Part shown: in pieces, positions 45,972 to 58,541 of the stretch | Position numbering within the stretch: the first letter of the stretch is position 1 | How the letters are laid out: each line of letters opens with the position of its first letter | Assembly: GCA_032988165.1 (NCBI GenBank) | Contig: JANTQF010000044.1 | Span: 111,586 to 175,585 of the forward strand | DNA length: 64,000 bases | Reading direction: 5' to 3' | Source: Emmonsiellopsis sp. PD_33 | Lineage: Eukaryota > Ascomycota > Eurotiomycetes > Onygenales > Ajellomycetaceae | Translations under genes and position numbers: made by a program | The notes under the pieces: generated by a model | Told to the model about the DNA's origin: nothing | Seen by the model: the letters and a program-made list of their open reading frames with translations, nothing else | Database searches by the model: none

Positions 45972-48900
45972 TCACATACTCTTCGTATACCTATCCTTGG
46001 ACTCGTTTCCACTAGGTCGGTAAGCCTCAGGGAAAAGCAAATGAGAGGGCAGGCCATGCAAACGCCGCTTCTGCTCCTGCTTTTTTGCAATGTCTTCCAA
46101 CATGTGATTGCGGATAGGTAAATTTGTCCACTCCGTCACTGCAACCTCCGGAATGCTCTGGCTCGGTGCCAGAGGCGTGTCATTTTCATCGAACTGGAGC
46201 AACCAGTTGCTACTCGTCCCCGAAGATTCCAACTCTGAAGGTGTCGGTTTCAGCATTTCAGCCATAGATTCGAACCCGTAGCGCTGGGCAACTTGAAAGG
46301 GGTAACTGCCAAAGACATCACGTTTCGTTCGGTCTGCTCCCTTGCGAAGAAGATGGGCGGCCACTTTCTCCTGACCAAGGCCGGCTACGAAATGTAAAGG
46401 GGTCCTAGCAAATAATAACGGGCTGTTCACATCGGCACCCGCATCAATAAGCAGTTCAACTATGCCTTCCTTCCCTGCTTCTAATGCCTTGTGAAGAGGG
46501 GTAGAACCTTGGGAGGTCCTCGCGTTGACATCAGCACCGTACTCCAGCATCAGCTTAACCGTGTTTTCACTTCCAGAGCTAGCAGCGAAATGGATAACGG
46601 CTTCGGAATCTTCCTCTTGAATACTCTCATAACCGCCGCCTGCGTTCCGAAACCCTAATGACGACGCGGGTCTGATTGGGTTGTCAAAGGGATGGATCGA
46701 AGAATGGGTATGGCGCCGATAAACTATCGTCGATGCGTGTGGGTCTGCTCCATATTCGACCAAGACTTTCATAACATTTGTATTTCCTCTCTCAGCGGCA
46801 ATGTGCAGGGCGGTCTTGCCATCCCAAGTCGGCGCTGCTGTGTCAACCCCCTTGTCTAATAAAGCAACAACTGTTGAAGCTTTATTGTAATAAGCAGCGA
46901 GATGAAGCCCACACCACCGAACACGGTTGGATTTTTGAAGCGACGGTTCAAACAGTAGACTCTCATTCAGCTTTAGGACGGTTGTTGGGTTCATTCTCTT
47001 CAAAACGTCAGAAAACCCATAAGCACAAACAGCGACAAAAGGGTGGAGATGTACGTCCAGTGAAGAGTTGGCAGGCCTGAAGCGGGGGTAGCTCCATTTC
47101 CATCTATCAAATGCAGGCGATGTAGTCCCATTGTCGGTGAAGAGAATAGAACCTAGGCGGGGAATATGTTGTTTTCTTAGTTCGGGGCTAACCCGGGCAC
47201 AATGATATTGCCAACGATTCACTGCATAGCGATGATGGACCCGGGTTGAAGGGGTTGAAGGCGGGCAATTTTTTAACATATGTTCTGGAAAACACAAAGC
47301 TAAACAGCCAAGGGCTATCTCGAGATCAAGATCTTCCGGAGTAAAAATTGTCTCTAGGTGCTCTCGAACGGACAGATGTGCGAGACGAAGTCTATTAACC
47401 AGAGTATCATAGACGAGAAGGTTACACGTCATGTCTAATACCGATTGTGTGGTTATTTCACCGTGGCCTCCATTTTCGTAGGCGGAGATAGCAGCGATGA
47501 AGTCCTCCCGAGAAAGAGGAACAGCAGCCCCAAGCACCCACTTTAACGCTCTTATTCCTATCCGTCGGCTACGAGGGCCCGACTCTTGGATCTGATTAAG
47601 TATCGTTGTATACAAATCTGAGAGTGTTTTGGGGAGCCTTCCTAACTCCATTCTCACATCCGACTCAACCTTCATGCGATATGGATTGCAAAGATTCTGC
47701 AACTGTAGACTCACCCACCGGAACCTGAAGGAAGTTAGCATGAGAACAAATTGCACCAAATGACTGTACCACTTACATGCCTTGTGCACCATCTCTCAAG
47801 GTGCTAGTCAAGGTGTCTTTGAGGCCACTTGATATTTCTCCACGTAGCAACCTTTTCTGGTTGATTGCATTTTCGATCTCCACCTCTATGAATCTTGCAA
47901 TATCTTCGGCATTATCTTGGACGTCGATGTAAATGTTTGGTGAGCCCTCGAGTCGACAAACGATATCGCCATCATCGCGGCTCGTGACAAATACTTTCAC
48001 CACATTGGAGGATTTTTGGATAATATCGTTCAGAGCATCAAGCACATCATGGCGACGGCTTGGATCGCACTCATCAAGTCCATCAATCACGATTGTGGAA
48101 GGATTGTCGGCTGTGATTTTTAGAATCAAATCAACAACCCCACGCAGGTCGAGTTTTCGAAGAGAAAATCCTTCATCCCTTTCCTTGTTATATCTTTCTA
48201 TAGTAGCAGGTTGGATCGGTACAGTCAGATTGGGACAGGACAGTTGCCGTGCTATGCATCTGAGAATTTCTAGTGGATCGGCTCGAAGAGGTTCAGTTGG
48301 GTTTCGGGCGCAGTAGAAGTATGCAAAACCAATTGCGGGTCCATTCGGGGCTCTTGCGAGGCATTCATCAATAACCACAGACCTATGAATGTTCCGTTAG
48401 TAAGTTTAGTATATGTGGGCTGGCGGGTTACCTACGCCAGCTTAGTTTTACCAGAACCTGGAATTCCATGGAGCCATAAGATGGAAGAGCTGCTTGAGGA
48501 GGCCCAGTACGTAAACTGAGGTTTCGCTAGCATCCATGCCCCAGATGATACTAACCGATCCACCTGGACATTTGCATGATGCTGGGGGTATGGAACTTGG
48601 GATAACCAATCAAGAACACGCAGTCGTTCGGCCTTTTCTAGCCCATCTTGATAATTCGACAACTGGTCGGTTATTCTAAATATAGGTTGCTCGATTCTCC
48701 ACATCAAATTTTGCAGGTGTGTAAATTGGTCAACACTGGCATGTTCCAGGGACGACAGGTTGGTCGTTATATCTGAAAGGTGTAAATTTATGCCTGTGTT
48801 GGCTTGGTGGATATCCGTCACGACATCAGCGGTATTTTGCTGGAGCTCCATGAGAACAAGCTGGGCGTCCTGCTCTACTTGTACCTGCCGACTCCGAACG

Positions 48901-49659
48901 TCCTGCATAAGGTCGTTCAAGGTCGTATCACTGACCTGAACAAGACTCTTTGCAAATCGGTTTGCAGCACTTTTGCCATAGTAATGGAGTGGCTTGCCCA
49001 GAAACATCAGGATTGCTGCATAAACCGTGACGATTGACCGCCGTAGACGAGCAGTTGCAGGCGAGTGTATTCGGAGATATAAGGTCTCGAAAAGAGAATA
49101 TCGAGCTATCAGATGAGCTACCATTTCCAAGCCTTCAATCATCGCCCCAAATATTTGACTGTCATTAATTGCCCACTGGTACATCCTAAATTAGAAGCTT
49201 TTTCAGTGAATGTGGCCTCTGCAAACTCACTTGCAAAAGGAGTCGTACACCAGCCCAAGGCAATGAGGCATGAGTTGGGTCGAATTGGACTGCGACATCT
49301 CCAACAGTCTTAAAGTTGTTCACCCATTTGATTATTTTCTCAAACACATCGCGTAAAATTATGTCGCCGTTCTTTTTTCTAATTCTCCAACGTCTCTGTA
49401 AACACTCACTCCGTCTTTTCTCGGCGACGGCAAGTACATCATCTAAGACAGAGAGCTTATCTGGGTGCCGGAAATCGATAAGTTTCCGGTCTTCTTCATT
49501 CAAAGACTTGACAGCTTGGTCCCATAGGGTTTCATGTTTCCTGGTTAATCGAACGGGTGGTTAAATCAAATCAAGCTGAACCACTGGGAAGGCGACATAC
49601 TGTTGAATCTGGAGGGCCGAAATGCTGGGGATCGGGTTCGGTATGGCTTGGTAGGCCAT
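45972..49659 (-). CDS. NACHT-ankyrin NLR-like receptor with helical N-terminal domain
   Basis: Five exons (49601-49659, 49231-49540, 48436-49175, 47777-48382, 45972-47724) join in phase to 1155 residues. Residues ~20-340 form a helical N-terminal domain common in fungal STAND proteins (ETLWDQAVKSLNEEDR; DVAVQFDPTHASLPWAGV; INDSQIFGAMIEGLEMVAHL). The NACHT domain has Walker A HGIPGSGKTKLA (around 357-368) and Walker B IVIDGLDEC (to ~476), then VTSRDDGDI. About six ankyrin repeats fill ~840-1090. Exon 3 starts at a CCAG acceptor inside an apparent MYQ start; this gives LLLQWAINDSQ, the continuous family block. Such proteins are inferred non-self receptors. The N-terminal domain is not a known enzyme, so a partner effector may be needed. 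Confidence 0.88.
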
Positions 49660-50634
49660 TTCTAGTAGCGCAACGCAGGACCTGCGTGAATCAAAGGGGC
49701 ATCCGATCGTATTCAAACGTAGAAAACCTACATTTAAGAACGTCCTCGCAAAGTTTAACTCGGCCGGGCATCGAGGCATATATCAATAAGGCTGAAACCA
49801 TTTAGCCCCATGCAGACCAGCGGTCACATGGTGGGATGGACTGGCCCCTCGCTGCCAGCAATCCCTGGGGAAGGGCGGTGCACTAGTTAGTTTGCGCATT
49901 GGCACAGATGAGCCAGGCAAGGCTTGAGAGGCTAATTCGGGGCCTCTCGTCCTGTCCGTCTCCGACCAGATTTCAAAGTTGCTCCCAGATCCGAGTGGAG
50001 ATGGACATATTCTTAACCGGAGTAAAATATAATTGGGGGATTATTAAAGGGATGCGTGACAACTATGGCATTTGATGCAGGTCAATATGTAAGTTAGCGC
50101 CAGCCCGCCACTGCGAGCACGAGTAGTAGGCTAACTACCTAGCAACAGCGGACGCTGCATTCGGTGAGTAAATGAAGGATTGGGTGAGAAAAAAGTGATA
50201 TTTTTGACTTGACGCTTCAAACATAAAGTGGCTGGAGCACGCTCAAGATCTGAGCAACTTGAGCAGCAATCCTCCTGGACAGGATGTTAGAAGCTGGGAG
50301 TTGTCACGAAGCCGAACCATGGATGGAGGTTTATATCACGTGATTTGGCTCCCTTTCGTATTCGTTTAGCGCAACAGACGCGTCCGACGCGTTCCCCCAA
50401 ACAGAGCCTCAAACCACCACTGGACATCAACATCAACCACCACCGCTTCGTCAGCTTCAACACCCTGAGGTCGTGAATTTTGGATTCCGGGCACTCTCTT
50501 CTCTCTCTCATGTAACCGGGCTCATTCCACAATGCCAGCGTGAGTTTCATCCTCTAATTCCCCAACGAGTAGCTAGCTGACTTCCTCTCTATCAACACAG
50601 CCCAGGTGACCAGCATAGGCCTCCGCCTACCAGA
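49660..50634. other. Divergent intergenic region
   Basis: About 975 nt between the NLR start and the Rad52 start. It holds both promoters and probably a 5' UTR intron of rad52 (50536-50600, GTGAGT...CACAG). Confidence 0.55.
50337..50392 (+). promoter_or_regulatory. Two MCB boxes (ACGCGT) and a TCACGTGA element in the rad52 promoter
   Basis: ACGCGT occurs at 50378-50383 and again at 50387-50392, only 3 nt apart, about 250 nt upstream of the Rad52 start. TCACGTGA spans 50336-50343. ACGCGT is the binding site of the G1/S factor MBF in yeasts, which drives DNA replication and repair genes. Confidence 0.6.
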
Positions 50635-52765
50635 ATGGGTTCCTCGAATGTAGCCGATGTCACGACCAATCCCTTTTATGCCGCGGAACACAGGATGAAT
50701 CAGTATACGGCCCAGCAAATTGCCACTCTCCAGAGTCGCCTGGACAAACGATTGGGTCCGGAGTATATCTCGTCGAGACAGGGTCCTGGAGGGCAGCGGG
50801 TGCACTATTTGGCTGCGGAGAAGTGCATTAATCTTGCGAATGAAGTTTTTGGCTTTAACGGATGGTCCAGTTCCATTCAAAATATTCAGATTGATTTTGT
50901 GAGTGGTCTTGCGCAGATATTGTGACTACGTTCGACCAGGGGGTGGATCGAGCGGACACCAGCGACTGGGTTACTGATGGGCTACGTATGTTTTGCAGGT
51001 TGATGAGAACCCGAATACGGCAAAAATCAGCTTGGGATTATCTGTTATTATCAGAGTTACGCTGAAAGACGGGACTTATCATGAGGTCAGATTCCCAAGC
51101 CAGACACAAGCTCGAAAAAATCCTAATATACAGTAGGACATTGGATATGGACATTGTGAAAATTCCAAATCAAAAGCATTAGCCTTTGAAAAGGCGAAAA
51201 AAGAAGGGACCACCGATGGCTTGAAGCGGGCGTTGAGGACTTTTGGCAACGTTCTTGGGAACTGCGTATATGATAAGGAGTACTTATCTAGGGTGACAAA
51301 AGTTAAGGCTGCTCCGGTGAGACCGACGTATATATCCCCTGCCTCCATGACGAAATACTGACTTTTGTCTAGTCGAAATGGGACGTGGCAGACCTACATC
51401 GCGATGCAGACCATGCTGTCAAGAAGGAACCGAATCCTGCCATGCATAGCGATAGCACCACAGCAAATGTACCTCCCCGGTTACCCAACCCTCCTACAAA
51501 CAAATCAGATGAGAGCCTTCCTTTGGATCTGGAAGGCGAATTCGGAAGTAGGTACCCGGCAATCGCATTGTCGAGCTAGAAAAGCTAACCAAACAGGCGA
51601 TCTATTTGACGAGGCGGATTTCGGGGGGTCTGAATCTGTCCACCCCGATGAAGTGACGGTCGATACGGAGCTATTTGAACGGCCACAACCAAACCAGCGG
51701 CAAGCTTCGTCAGTCTCACATCCGCCACAGAGGAATCAGCCACGGCCGGTTGTCAGACAATTGAACCCCGCAGTCACACCCTCGAAACCGGACCGGTCAA
51801 TGGTTGGGGCTCCTGTACCAGGAGCACAACCAGATCTTCCTCCTGTTGCTGGAGATAGAATAAGTAGACCTAACCCTCCGCCCACGACTTCTACACCTCA
51901 TCACACCCCTTCAAACTTTCAAACGCCCTCGATCTCACGACCCCAGCAGGTTCCCCGGAACGAAATAAAACCTGTACCCATGCAACAACCGAATCATATC
52001 ACCAATCTCCCCCCTCCACTGCCAAATCACCAACCGAAACCGAACCCCGACACGACGATCAAGGGCAACCAAACCCATTCTCCAACGAAAGCCCCATCTC
52101 CCCTCAGCTCCCAGATTGCAGAAGATAAACGCCCGGAGGACCCAGTTGTTGGCTTCTACTCCGCAAGAGCCGCCGATGCTTTGAGAAACAACCCGTACTC
52201 TGCATCTAAATCGGCCCCAACCTTTGATCCCCGATTTGACAGCCCCTCCATCCGACGAACAGCAGGTATCAATCACAATACCTCAGCGCCAGTCCCCCGC
52301 ACTGCAGTTGGCATCACTCCTCCACAATTTACCGGCAACAATGCCGCTCCATCGGCCAGTCAAGTTCAACTATCAATTAACTTAAACACCAACGCCCCTG
52401 GACGAGGTCCTGGCCCCATCGTTACTAATAATACCGGTGGCTTCGCAAGCCCAGCGACTCGAGGACCAATGTCAACTAGTTCCTACCGTCCCCCGACGCG
52501 GATAACACGAAGTAACGCAGTGAACATGTCTCCCGCTACAAGTGCAGCTCCGGCTCCACAGCAACAGCAAAATATAAACGGGAAAAGACCGCCTCTAAGT
52601 GATGTAACGAACACTCGAGCTACCGACGATGGTATTAATGATCCTACGAAGAAATCAAAAGTTGAAGGAAATAACTCAGCAACAACAAGGGCCTCCGCTA
52701 CGAATACTGTACAGCCACATCCACATCCACATCCACATCCACATCCACAACGACCACAGCAATAA
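50635..52765 (+). CDS. rad52: Rad52 recombination mediator
   Basis: Five exons (50635-50898, 50999-51085, 51137-51316, 51373-51547, 51597-52765) in phase code 624 residues. Residues ~15-200 form the conserved DNA-binding ring domain: LDKRLGPEYISSRQG, KCINLANEVFGFNGWSSSI, ISLGLSVIIRVTLKDG, IGYGHCENSKSKA and KEGTTDGLKRALRTFGN. The C-terminal two thirds is Pro/Asn/Ser-rich and probably disordered, with expected Rad51 and RPA contacts not resolvable by eye. It promotes Rad51 loading and single-strand annealing in double-strand break repair. The tail ends in a His-Pro repeat from a CATCCA hexanucleotide run. An upstream ATG at 50532 does not join in frame, so the Met at 50635 was chosen. Confidence 0.95.
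52713..52749 (+). repeat. Coding CATCCA hexanucleotide repeat in rad52
   Basis: About six tandem CATCCA units give a His-Pro repeat at the protein's C-terminus. Probably length-polymorphic. Confidence 0.8.
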
Positions 52766-53764
52766 TCCACCATGCATCATTTACCTTGGGAACAGACATT
52801 ATTCATCCATCCATCCATACATACATAAACTATACAGCGTTTTTTTTTTTGATTGATTCCTTATATTGTGTTTAGAGCATGTCCCTCCCTACATACATGC
52901 CTTGCTACTTTAAACCTTGCTCTTCCCCTCCTACAGCTTTTCCCCCGCGTCTATTGGTATCAGGGACATTTTTGTTTTTTGTTTTTGTTCATGCTTTTCC
53001 TTTTACTTTACTAGGAGGGTAGAAGGCACTTTTCGAACTTATTGTTATGTTAGTATTTATTATTATATCCGGTGATGTGGAGTATGCTGATGGATGGGAT
53101 GGGCCGCGTGGAATATTTGTTTATTATTATTTTATGAATTGATTGATTGATTCTGATTGAATATCAGTGGGATTTGAATATGGATATATCTTTGTGTTTG
53201 GCATTACTAACTAACTAACTAATACCCATCACACCTTGAACCAGTCCCTTGCTTAAGTGGTAGGACGGGAAGGGAAGAACACTGCAAGCCTACATGCGAA
53301 TGCAAAACGCCTAGATCAAGTGAAAAAAAAAAACAAGGGGGAAAAGAAGAAGAAGAAGAAGAAGAAGCAATAGCGAAAGAAGGTAAGATAAAATGGAATC
53401 AAATTGAAATTGAAAAGCCTTAGAAAAAGAGGATGAGAATGGCCCAACTGTGCACAAAGATTCTGCTCCTACACATTACATACCCGCCCCATCCGCACTT
53501 CTCTCTAGTTAACTAACTATTTTGTATCTACCTACGTACCTACCTACCATGACGCAAAAATCTCACTCCATTTCCCATCCTTTCCCTTTCCACACCCTCC
53601 CCCTTTTTTTTCAACCTTTTTCAACTTTTTTCAGGAGAAGCACAAACCTAGTAATAACAACTGCAACCAACCACTCAATTAAAACACCATCCCCTCCCAT
53701 CTCTTCGCACCCCATCACAAACCAGCCAACCAACACCAGCACACCCCCCCACTTCCTCCCCCTT
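52766..53764. other. Convergent intergenic region with GAA repeat
   Basis: About 1 kb between two 3' ends. It contains a GAA/AAG run near 53345-53368 and ACTA/TTGA short repeats. A long pyrimidine-rich frame after 53520 is an artefact. Confidence 0.6.
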
Positions 53765-56700
53765 TTAATCAATCGCCCACTTCGACTTATTACTATCCAT
53801 CGCCTGCCGCTTCGCCGGGCCGGGAACCAACTCATCACTCAACCGCTTAGAGATACTAACCCCATGCTGCGCCATAGTCTGAACGAACATGCTCGCTGCA
53901 TTCTCACTCGTTACAGGAACAGGGTTCTTCCGCATAGGTTTCGGCGCAGTGGGGGCGTTGGCAGGGCTGGCCCATTTGGACTCCTCGAGCCCGGCGGAAC
54001 GGGACTTATTGGTAACGGCGGTGATTCTGGAAGAGGCAGAATCGGCACGCTCATGCCGGACGGTGGGGAATGCCGGGGCGATGTTTTCCTGGCTGTTCTG
54101 GACTGGTGCTGGCGCTGTGGGGTGTGGTAGGGAGCTTGGTGCTGGGATGTTTACGTTAGTGGAGGAGAGCCCGCCGGAATACTGTAGCGTTGCGGCTGAC
54201 ATGGGGAAGTTTGGCGTCGGGGTTGGTTGTGAAGGTTGGCTCGGGACGCTAGCAGGCTGTCGTTGGGCAGGAGGGAATGGGGCGGCGGATGGCGTTGGTT
54301 TCACGCGTTGCTCCTCCTGATGTATGGGCGGGCCGCAAGAATATTTCCACCCGGCAGAAGAGGGAGGGAAGTCTGGCACAAACGCGGGCTTTGCAGGCAG
54401 AGTTGGAGCACTAGGGGCCGGTGGCTGTGCGGAAGGAAAAGAACTTTGCTTCCCCTGTTGCTCCTCTTGCTGTCTTGCCAGACCACCAGAATACTGCAAT
54501 GTGGCAGCGGAAACCGGGAAGCTTGCCTTAGCTTGGCGGTCAACAGGGGGCTGTTGTTGAAAGCTACCCGAATGCTGCATATTTGGAGCAGGAACGGGCT
54601 GGACTGGTTGCATACTTTGCTGTTGTGCGGGAGAAACCTGCTGAGAAACATTATGAGATAATTGAAAATACTGGCGAGCAACGGCGGAGTCAGGGATATT
54701 TGGCACGGCTCTCATCTGGATCTTAGGTGCCACAGGCTGCTGATAGACGGGCATGGCCTCTTCGTACGGGGATATATTGGCGGAGGCGGACATTGTGGGA
54801 GTATCACCACTCATTGCCTTCGGGGCCGTCAAGACCGATCTACTACTAGTAGATGGACGCCTTCCTGGTAGGTTATGATCACCGATAATATCTCCCACTT
54901 GGCTGGCGAATGTAGATGACGTTGGTGTGAGAATAGGGGGCTGCTGCTCCTGGGGCGTAGCCGAAGCCGATGCGGGTACTATGGATTCAGAGCTGGATGG
55001 CAAAGGTGTGTAATGAGTGTCCACGGCCATCAGGGGTTTGGCCTTCTCCGGCTCCACCATTGAAATGTCGCGCGCGCTGGGTAAGTCTACATCACATTTG
55101 GGCTCTGTGACCTGAGATGGGGAGTCCTCCAAGGAGAGGGACTCAAATGCTAACAAGAGCTCAGGATGGAGATCAATGATTTCCTCTATCTCCTGTTCTA
55201 GCTCAGCCATACGGTTGCGCAGATAGCCCATTGGACCACTTGAATCAGCTGGAAGGGTGCTATCAGAAATTATCTGATTCACTTGATCCAGTTCCTTCTG
55301 GCGCTTAGCAAGCAGAATATGGACAGCATCCTTCGAAACGACGGGCTCGATGTGACTCTCGGTAGGCTTAGATTTGCTCGTTTGAGTCGGGCTTGTCGGC
55401 GCCTCACGCGTAGCTAATGGTGGTCCGGAAGGGGGCGTACTGTCCAATAAAGATTTTCCAGCTTGAAAAACAACGGGCACAGGCGCATTTGGTAGGGCTG
55501 CCGGTTTAGGTAGGCTCGACCGAAATCCTTTATCTCTCTTTTGTTCTCGTGAGTCAGTTGGTTCACCCGGATAATTGTTACTGGCGGTCTTAACGGCTTG
55601 AACTGGTGAATGAATCGGTGCATTAGCCCTGGCGGGGTTTGGCTTTGGGGTGGCGGGTGCTTCCAAGGCAGTTGGCTTCGTGTTGGCACGAGCACCATGG
55701 TGCTCATCCATACGAAGGGTGTTTTCTTCCCTATTACTAGGCTTGGTTTCAGGGGCAACTGCATTGGTAAAAGATTTTTCCGTGGCAGCGGGTTTATCCT
55801 TGAGAATCGGTTCTATCTTAGCAACGGCTTCTTTTTGAGCAGAGTTATATCGAGCATCGTCAGTAGAAGCCACGGGCTGAGCGGCATCATTCTGAGGCTG
55901 AGAAGAAGATTTAGCAGCACTCTGGGCCCTCGCAGCGGCCATGAAATCGGAAGGACCGGCCAACTTTATTTCGAAGCTAGGATCAGGCCTGGTATCCGAA
56001 GTTAGCTTAGTAGAAATGGAGGGAAAGGGGGTGGTTTCCGTCCAACTTACGCTGTTTGAACCACCCGTCTGGTCTTGACAAGCGTAGCACGAGCCCGACC
56101 ACGGTAGTCTTTCTTACTTCCGCCATATGGAAAGCCATTGCCGCTTTCATGCTTGCCACGGCTTCGAGGGCTGTTTTCGTCCCCATCGGGGAGCAATGCA
56201 GGGTCGATTGAGCGAGGTCTACCGCGGGGGGATTCAACAGCATGGTTTCCAATATGCCCCAAGGGGCGCGGCAATGACGGGGTGTTTTTGGGTGAGCTGG
56301 GATGTCAGTAACTCCTTGAGTAAAAAAAAACAAAATAGTACAAGATTGGGATATTTACAGTGCTGTCTTCATGATCCCACCACGACCGCGGGTTCCCGCC
56401 ACTCCCCCTCCACGGCCAGCCCCTTTGGCTCCTCTAGCTGGGATTGTGCCTTGGCTAGACCGCCTAGGATCACCTGGGTTGTACCCGTAATCCTGGCCAC
56501 CCTTTGAGCGGACCATCTCAATGAGTTGAGCACGATGGGTTTGGCCGTTCATTAGAGGATCCAAGTCCTCCAAATCGACGTCATTTCCAATTGTTTTATA
56601 CGCGTCTGCGTCGTTCCATTAGCCAAATATAACCCGCCACGCATTCAATGATATAAAGAAAAGTGCATTACATACCAGCCCACGCGCTTAACTGCGCCTT

Positions 56701-56962
56701 ATTGGCTTCAGCATTCTGCTGAGCTTTCGTCCCCTTGATATTGGCGGCCCGAATTGTCTCGAGCTGCTCCACCCGGACATGGCGGTACTTATTCGGGAGG
56801 TCGTCAGTGGAAATCTTTTCGCGACGCGCAGTTCCTAGATCGGCCTTTGTAGTATACGTGTCAGTAGAGAGGCCAGTCCACGCGGGTAAGCAGCATCGTG
56901 GGAAACGCGCAACGTACCAGCTGAAGCGCGTGCATGCGCTGCTGGCGCTCCTCTTCGTCCAT
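53765..56962 (-). CDS. Low-complexity RG/proline-rich protein with YSGG repeats, function unknown
   Basis: At least five exons; exon 1 is 56918-56962 (MDEEERQQRMHALQL) and the last, 53765-~55997, is the longest. Total about 1000 residues. The N-terminal ~130 residues look folded and charged (KISTDDLPNKYRHVRVEQLE; LEDLDPLMNGQTHRAQLIEM). An RGG-like segment follows (GAKGAGRGGGVAGTRGRGG), then a long Pro/Gln/Ser/Ala-rich region with one clear coiled coil (LLAKRQKELDQVNQIISDS; LRNRMAELEQEIEEIIDLH). Near the C-terminus the motif SAATLQYSGGL recurs with variants. RG-rich, prion-like composition suggests an RNA-granule or mRNA-linked protein, but I do not recognise the family. Not a secreted or membrane protein. 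Confidence 0.75.
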
Positions 56963-58541
56963 GACTGCTCGCCTGGTTGGATATCTAGGTGCACTCAGCT
57001 AGATATATGCAGTACGTGCCCTCGAGTAGCAGGGGACGCGTCCAACGCTATGAATGAATAAAGGAAGTCTGTTGCTAGGATGTATGTAACTAGATGCTTG
57101 GTGAAGGTAGTGAGACACTTCTCCCTGTTAGTGAGGGAGAATAGCAAATAGGCAGAGAGGGGAGTGAGAGGGAGGAAGATACAAAGAAGAAGAAGAAGAA
57201 GAATAAGAAGAAGCAGATTGAGTGTGTGGTTTCTCTGGTGATGTTGGCAATGAGGCTCTGTGGCTGGTAAACAACAACACCCCATAACCAGGCCAACAAC
57301 AGAAACACTCCCCAGGAGAAAAACACAGGTCTCAAGGGATGTGTGTTCTGAAGTGGTTATTCTACTACTTCCAACACTGTGGGTAGAGAGAGTCAGACTG
57401 CCGGAAGGGATGAGAGGAGATGAAATAAAGCGTGTGATTCACTGGGGAATACACAGAAAATGAGACAGAGATACCAGACCTAGTGACAGTAAAAAGTCAT
57501 CAGGTCTATGTACAGTAATTTTGCCATCTCATGAACTGCACAACACAATGAAAAAAAGCCATTCTTGGCTCCCTCGCGGCCAGAAAAAGAAAGCGAAAGG
57601 CAAAGAAAGAAAAGCATCCACCCTGCAGCTTTCCGAAATGTTTCAAAATAAAGCACATCTATGCCAAACTACATATTCTCGTCCATAATATATAGAGAAA
57701 CCCCAACAAGAAAAAGCCAAGCTCGCGAAACAAAATCCAAATGAGGTCTTTCGTAAAGGGGGGGAGAGGGGTGGGTATATCCCCCTCCCTACTACCCGTG
57801 TATCACGGACTATGCAAAAGAGTATCAGGGATATCCCTATTAGACATCCATATAGAACAGGGTATCAAGAGCAAAAACAAATCCTTCCATTTCCTACACT
57901 GCGCAGGAACTAAACAGGATAATAACTATATCTTCACGTTCGAATAAGTCCAGAAAAACCACCATGAGGCCAATAACAGAAAAAGAAATTGCTTGGTATC
58001 CATCGGAATACCAAGAGAGGAGAGTAAAATGCCCAGACGAGAGCAGCAAGAAAGAAAAGGAGAAGCCTGGGTATATGGAGTACAACGCAGCACTTTGCGG
58101 ACGGTTTCCAGCCCGTCCATTCGTGTGTCAATTGTGGATTCATGACAATCGGTATCGAGAAACGGTATTCGAAGAAGGATGCCGGTCTCGTCCGGTTCCA
58201 AGGTTCCGATGATCGGATGGTGAGCTGATGTTAGAAAAACTCGACATACCAAGAGGACGCCATGCAGAGACCAGAACGACGGCTTCGCAGAGCCTTAATG
58301 AGGATAAAATTATCTCCCGAGACCTATCTATCAGCAGGGATGCCTTCATGGAAAACACATCATACAACCATACACCAGCTCAAAAGGCAAGAACATAGCT
58401 ATGCCGGTGAACTCAGGATAAATTCCGAAAAGGTGACAAAGGTAATTTCTATAGATCTAAGAGAACGAAAATGAAGTTGAAAAAAGGTTTGATGACGCGC
58501 TGCGAGGGTATCAAATGATATCATATCTAATACACATAACT
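56963..58541. other. Intergenic region, 1.6 kb
   Basis: Holds the promoter of the RG-rich gene, with an AAG/GAA microsatellite at 57183-57215, and the 3' side of the amino-acid transporter gene. Several short open frames on both strands have no family features. No RNA gene recognised. Confidence 0.5.

Noticed and set aside
48432..49184. MYQWAIND start for the second NLR
   Set aside because: A CCAG acceptor inside this apparent start continues the upstream block LLLQ-WAINDSQ in phase, as in related proteins.
50532..50634. Upstream ATG (MPA) joined by an intron to Rad52
   Set aside because: With the visible GTGAGT and CACAG sites the join is out of frame with Rad52, so it was treated as 5' UTR.
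53522..54130. 202-codon plus-strand frame
   Set aside because: Starts in a pyrimidine-rich 3' region and then overlaps the real minus-strand gene; low-complexity translation.
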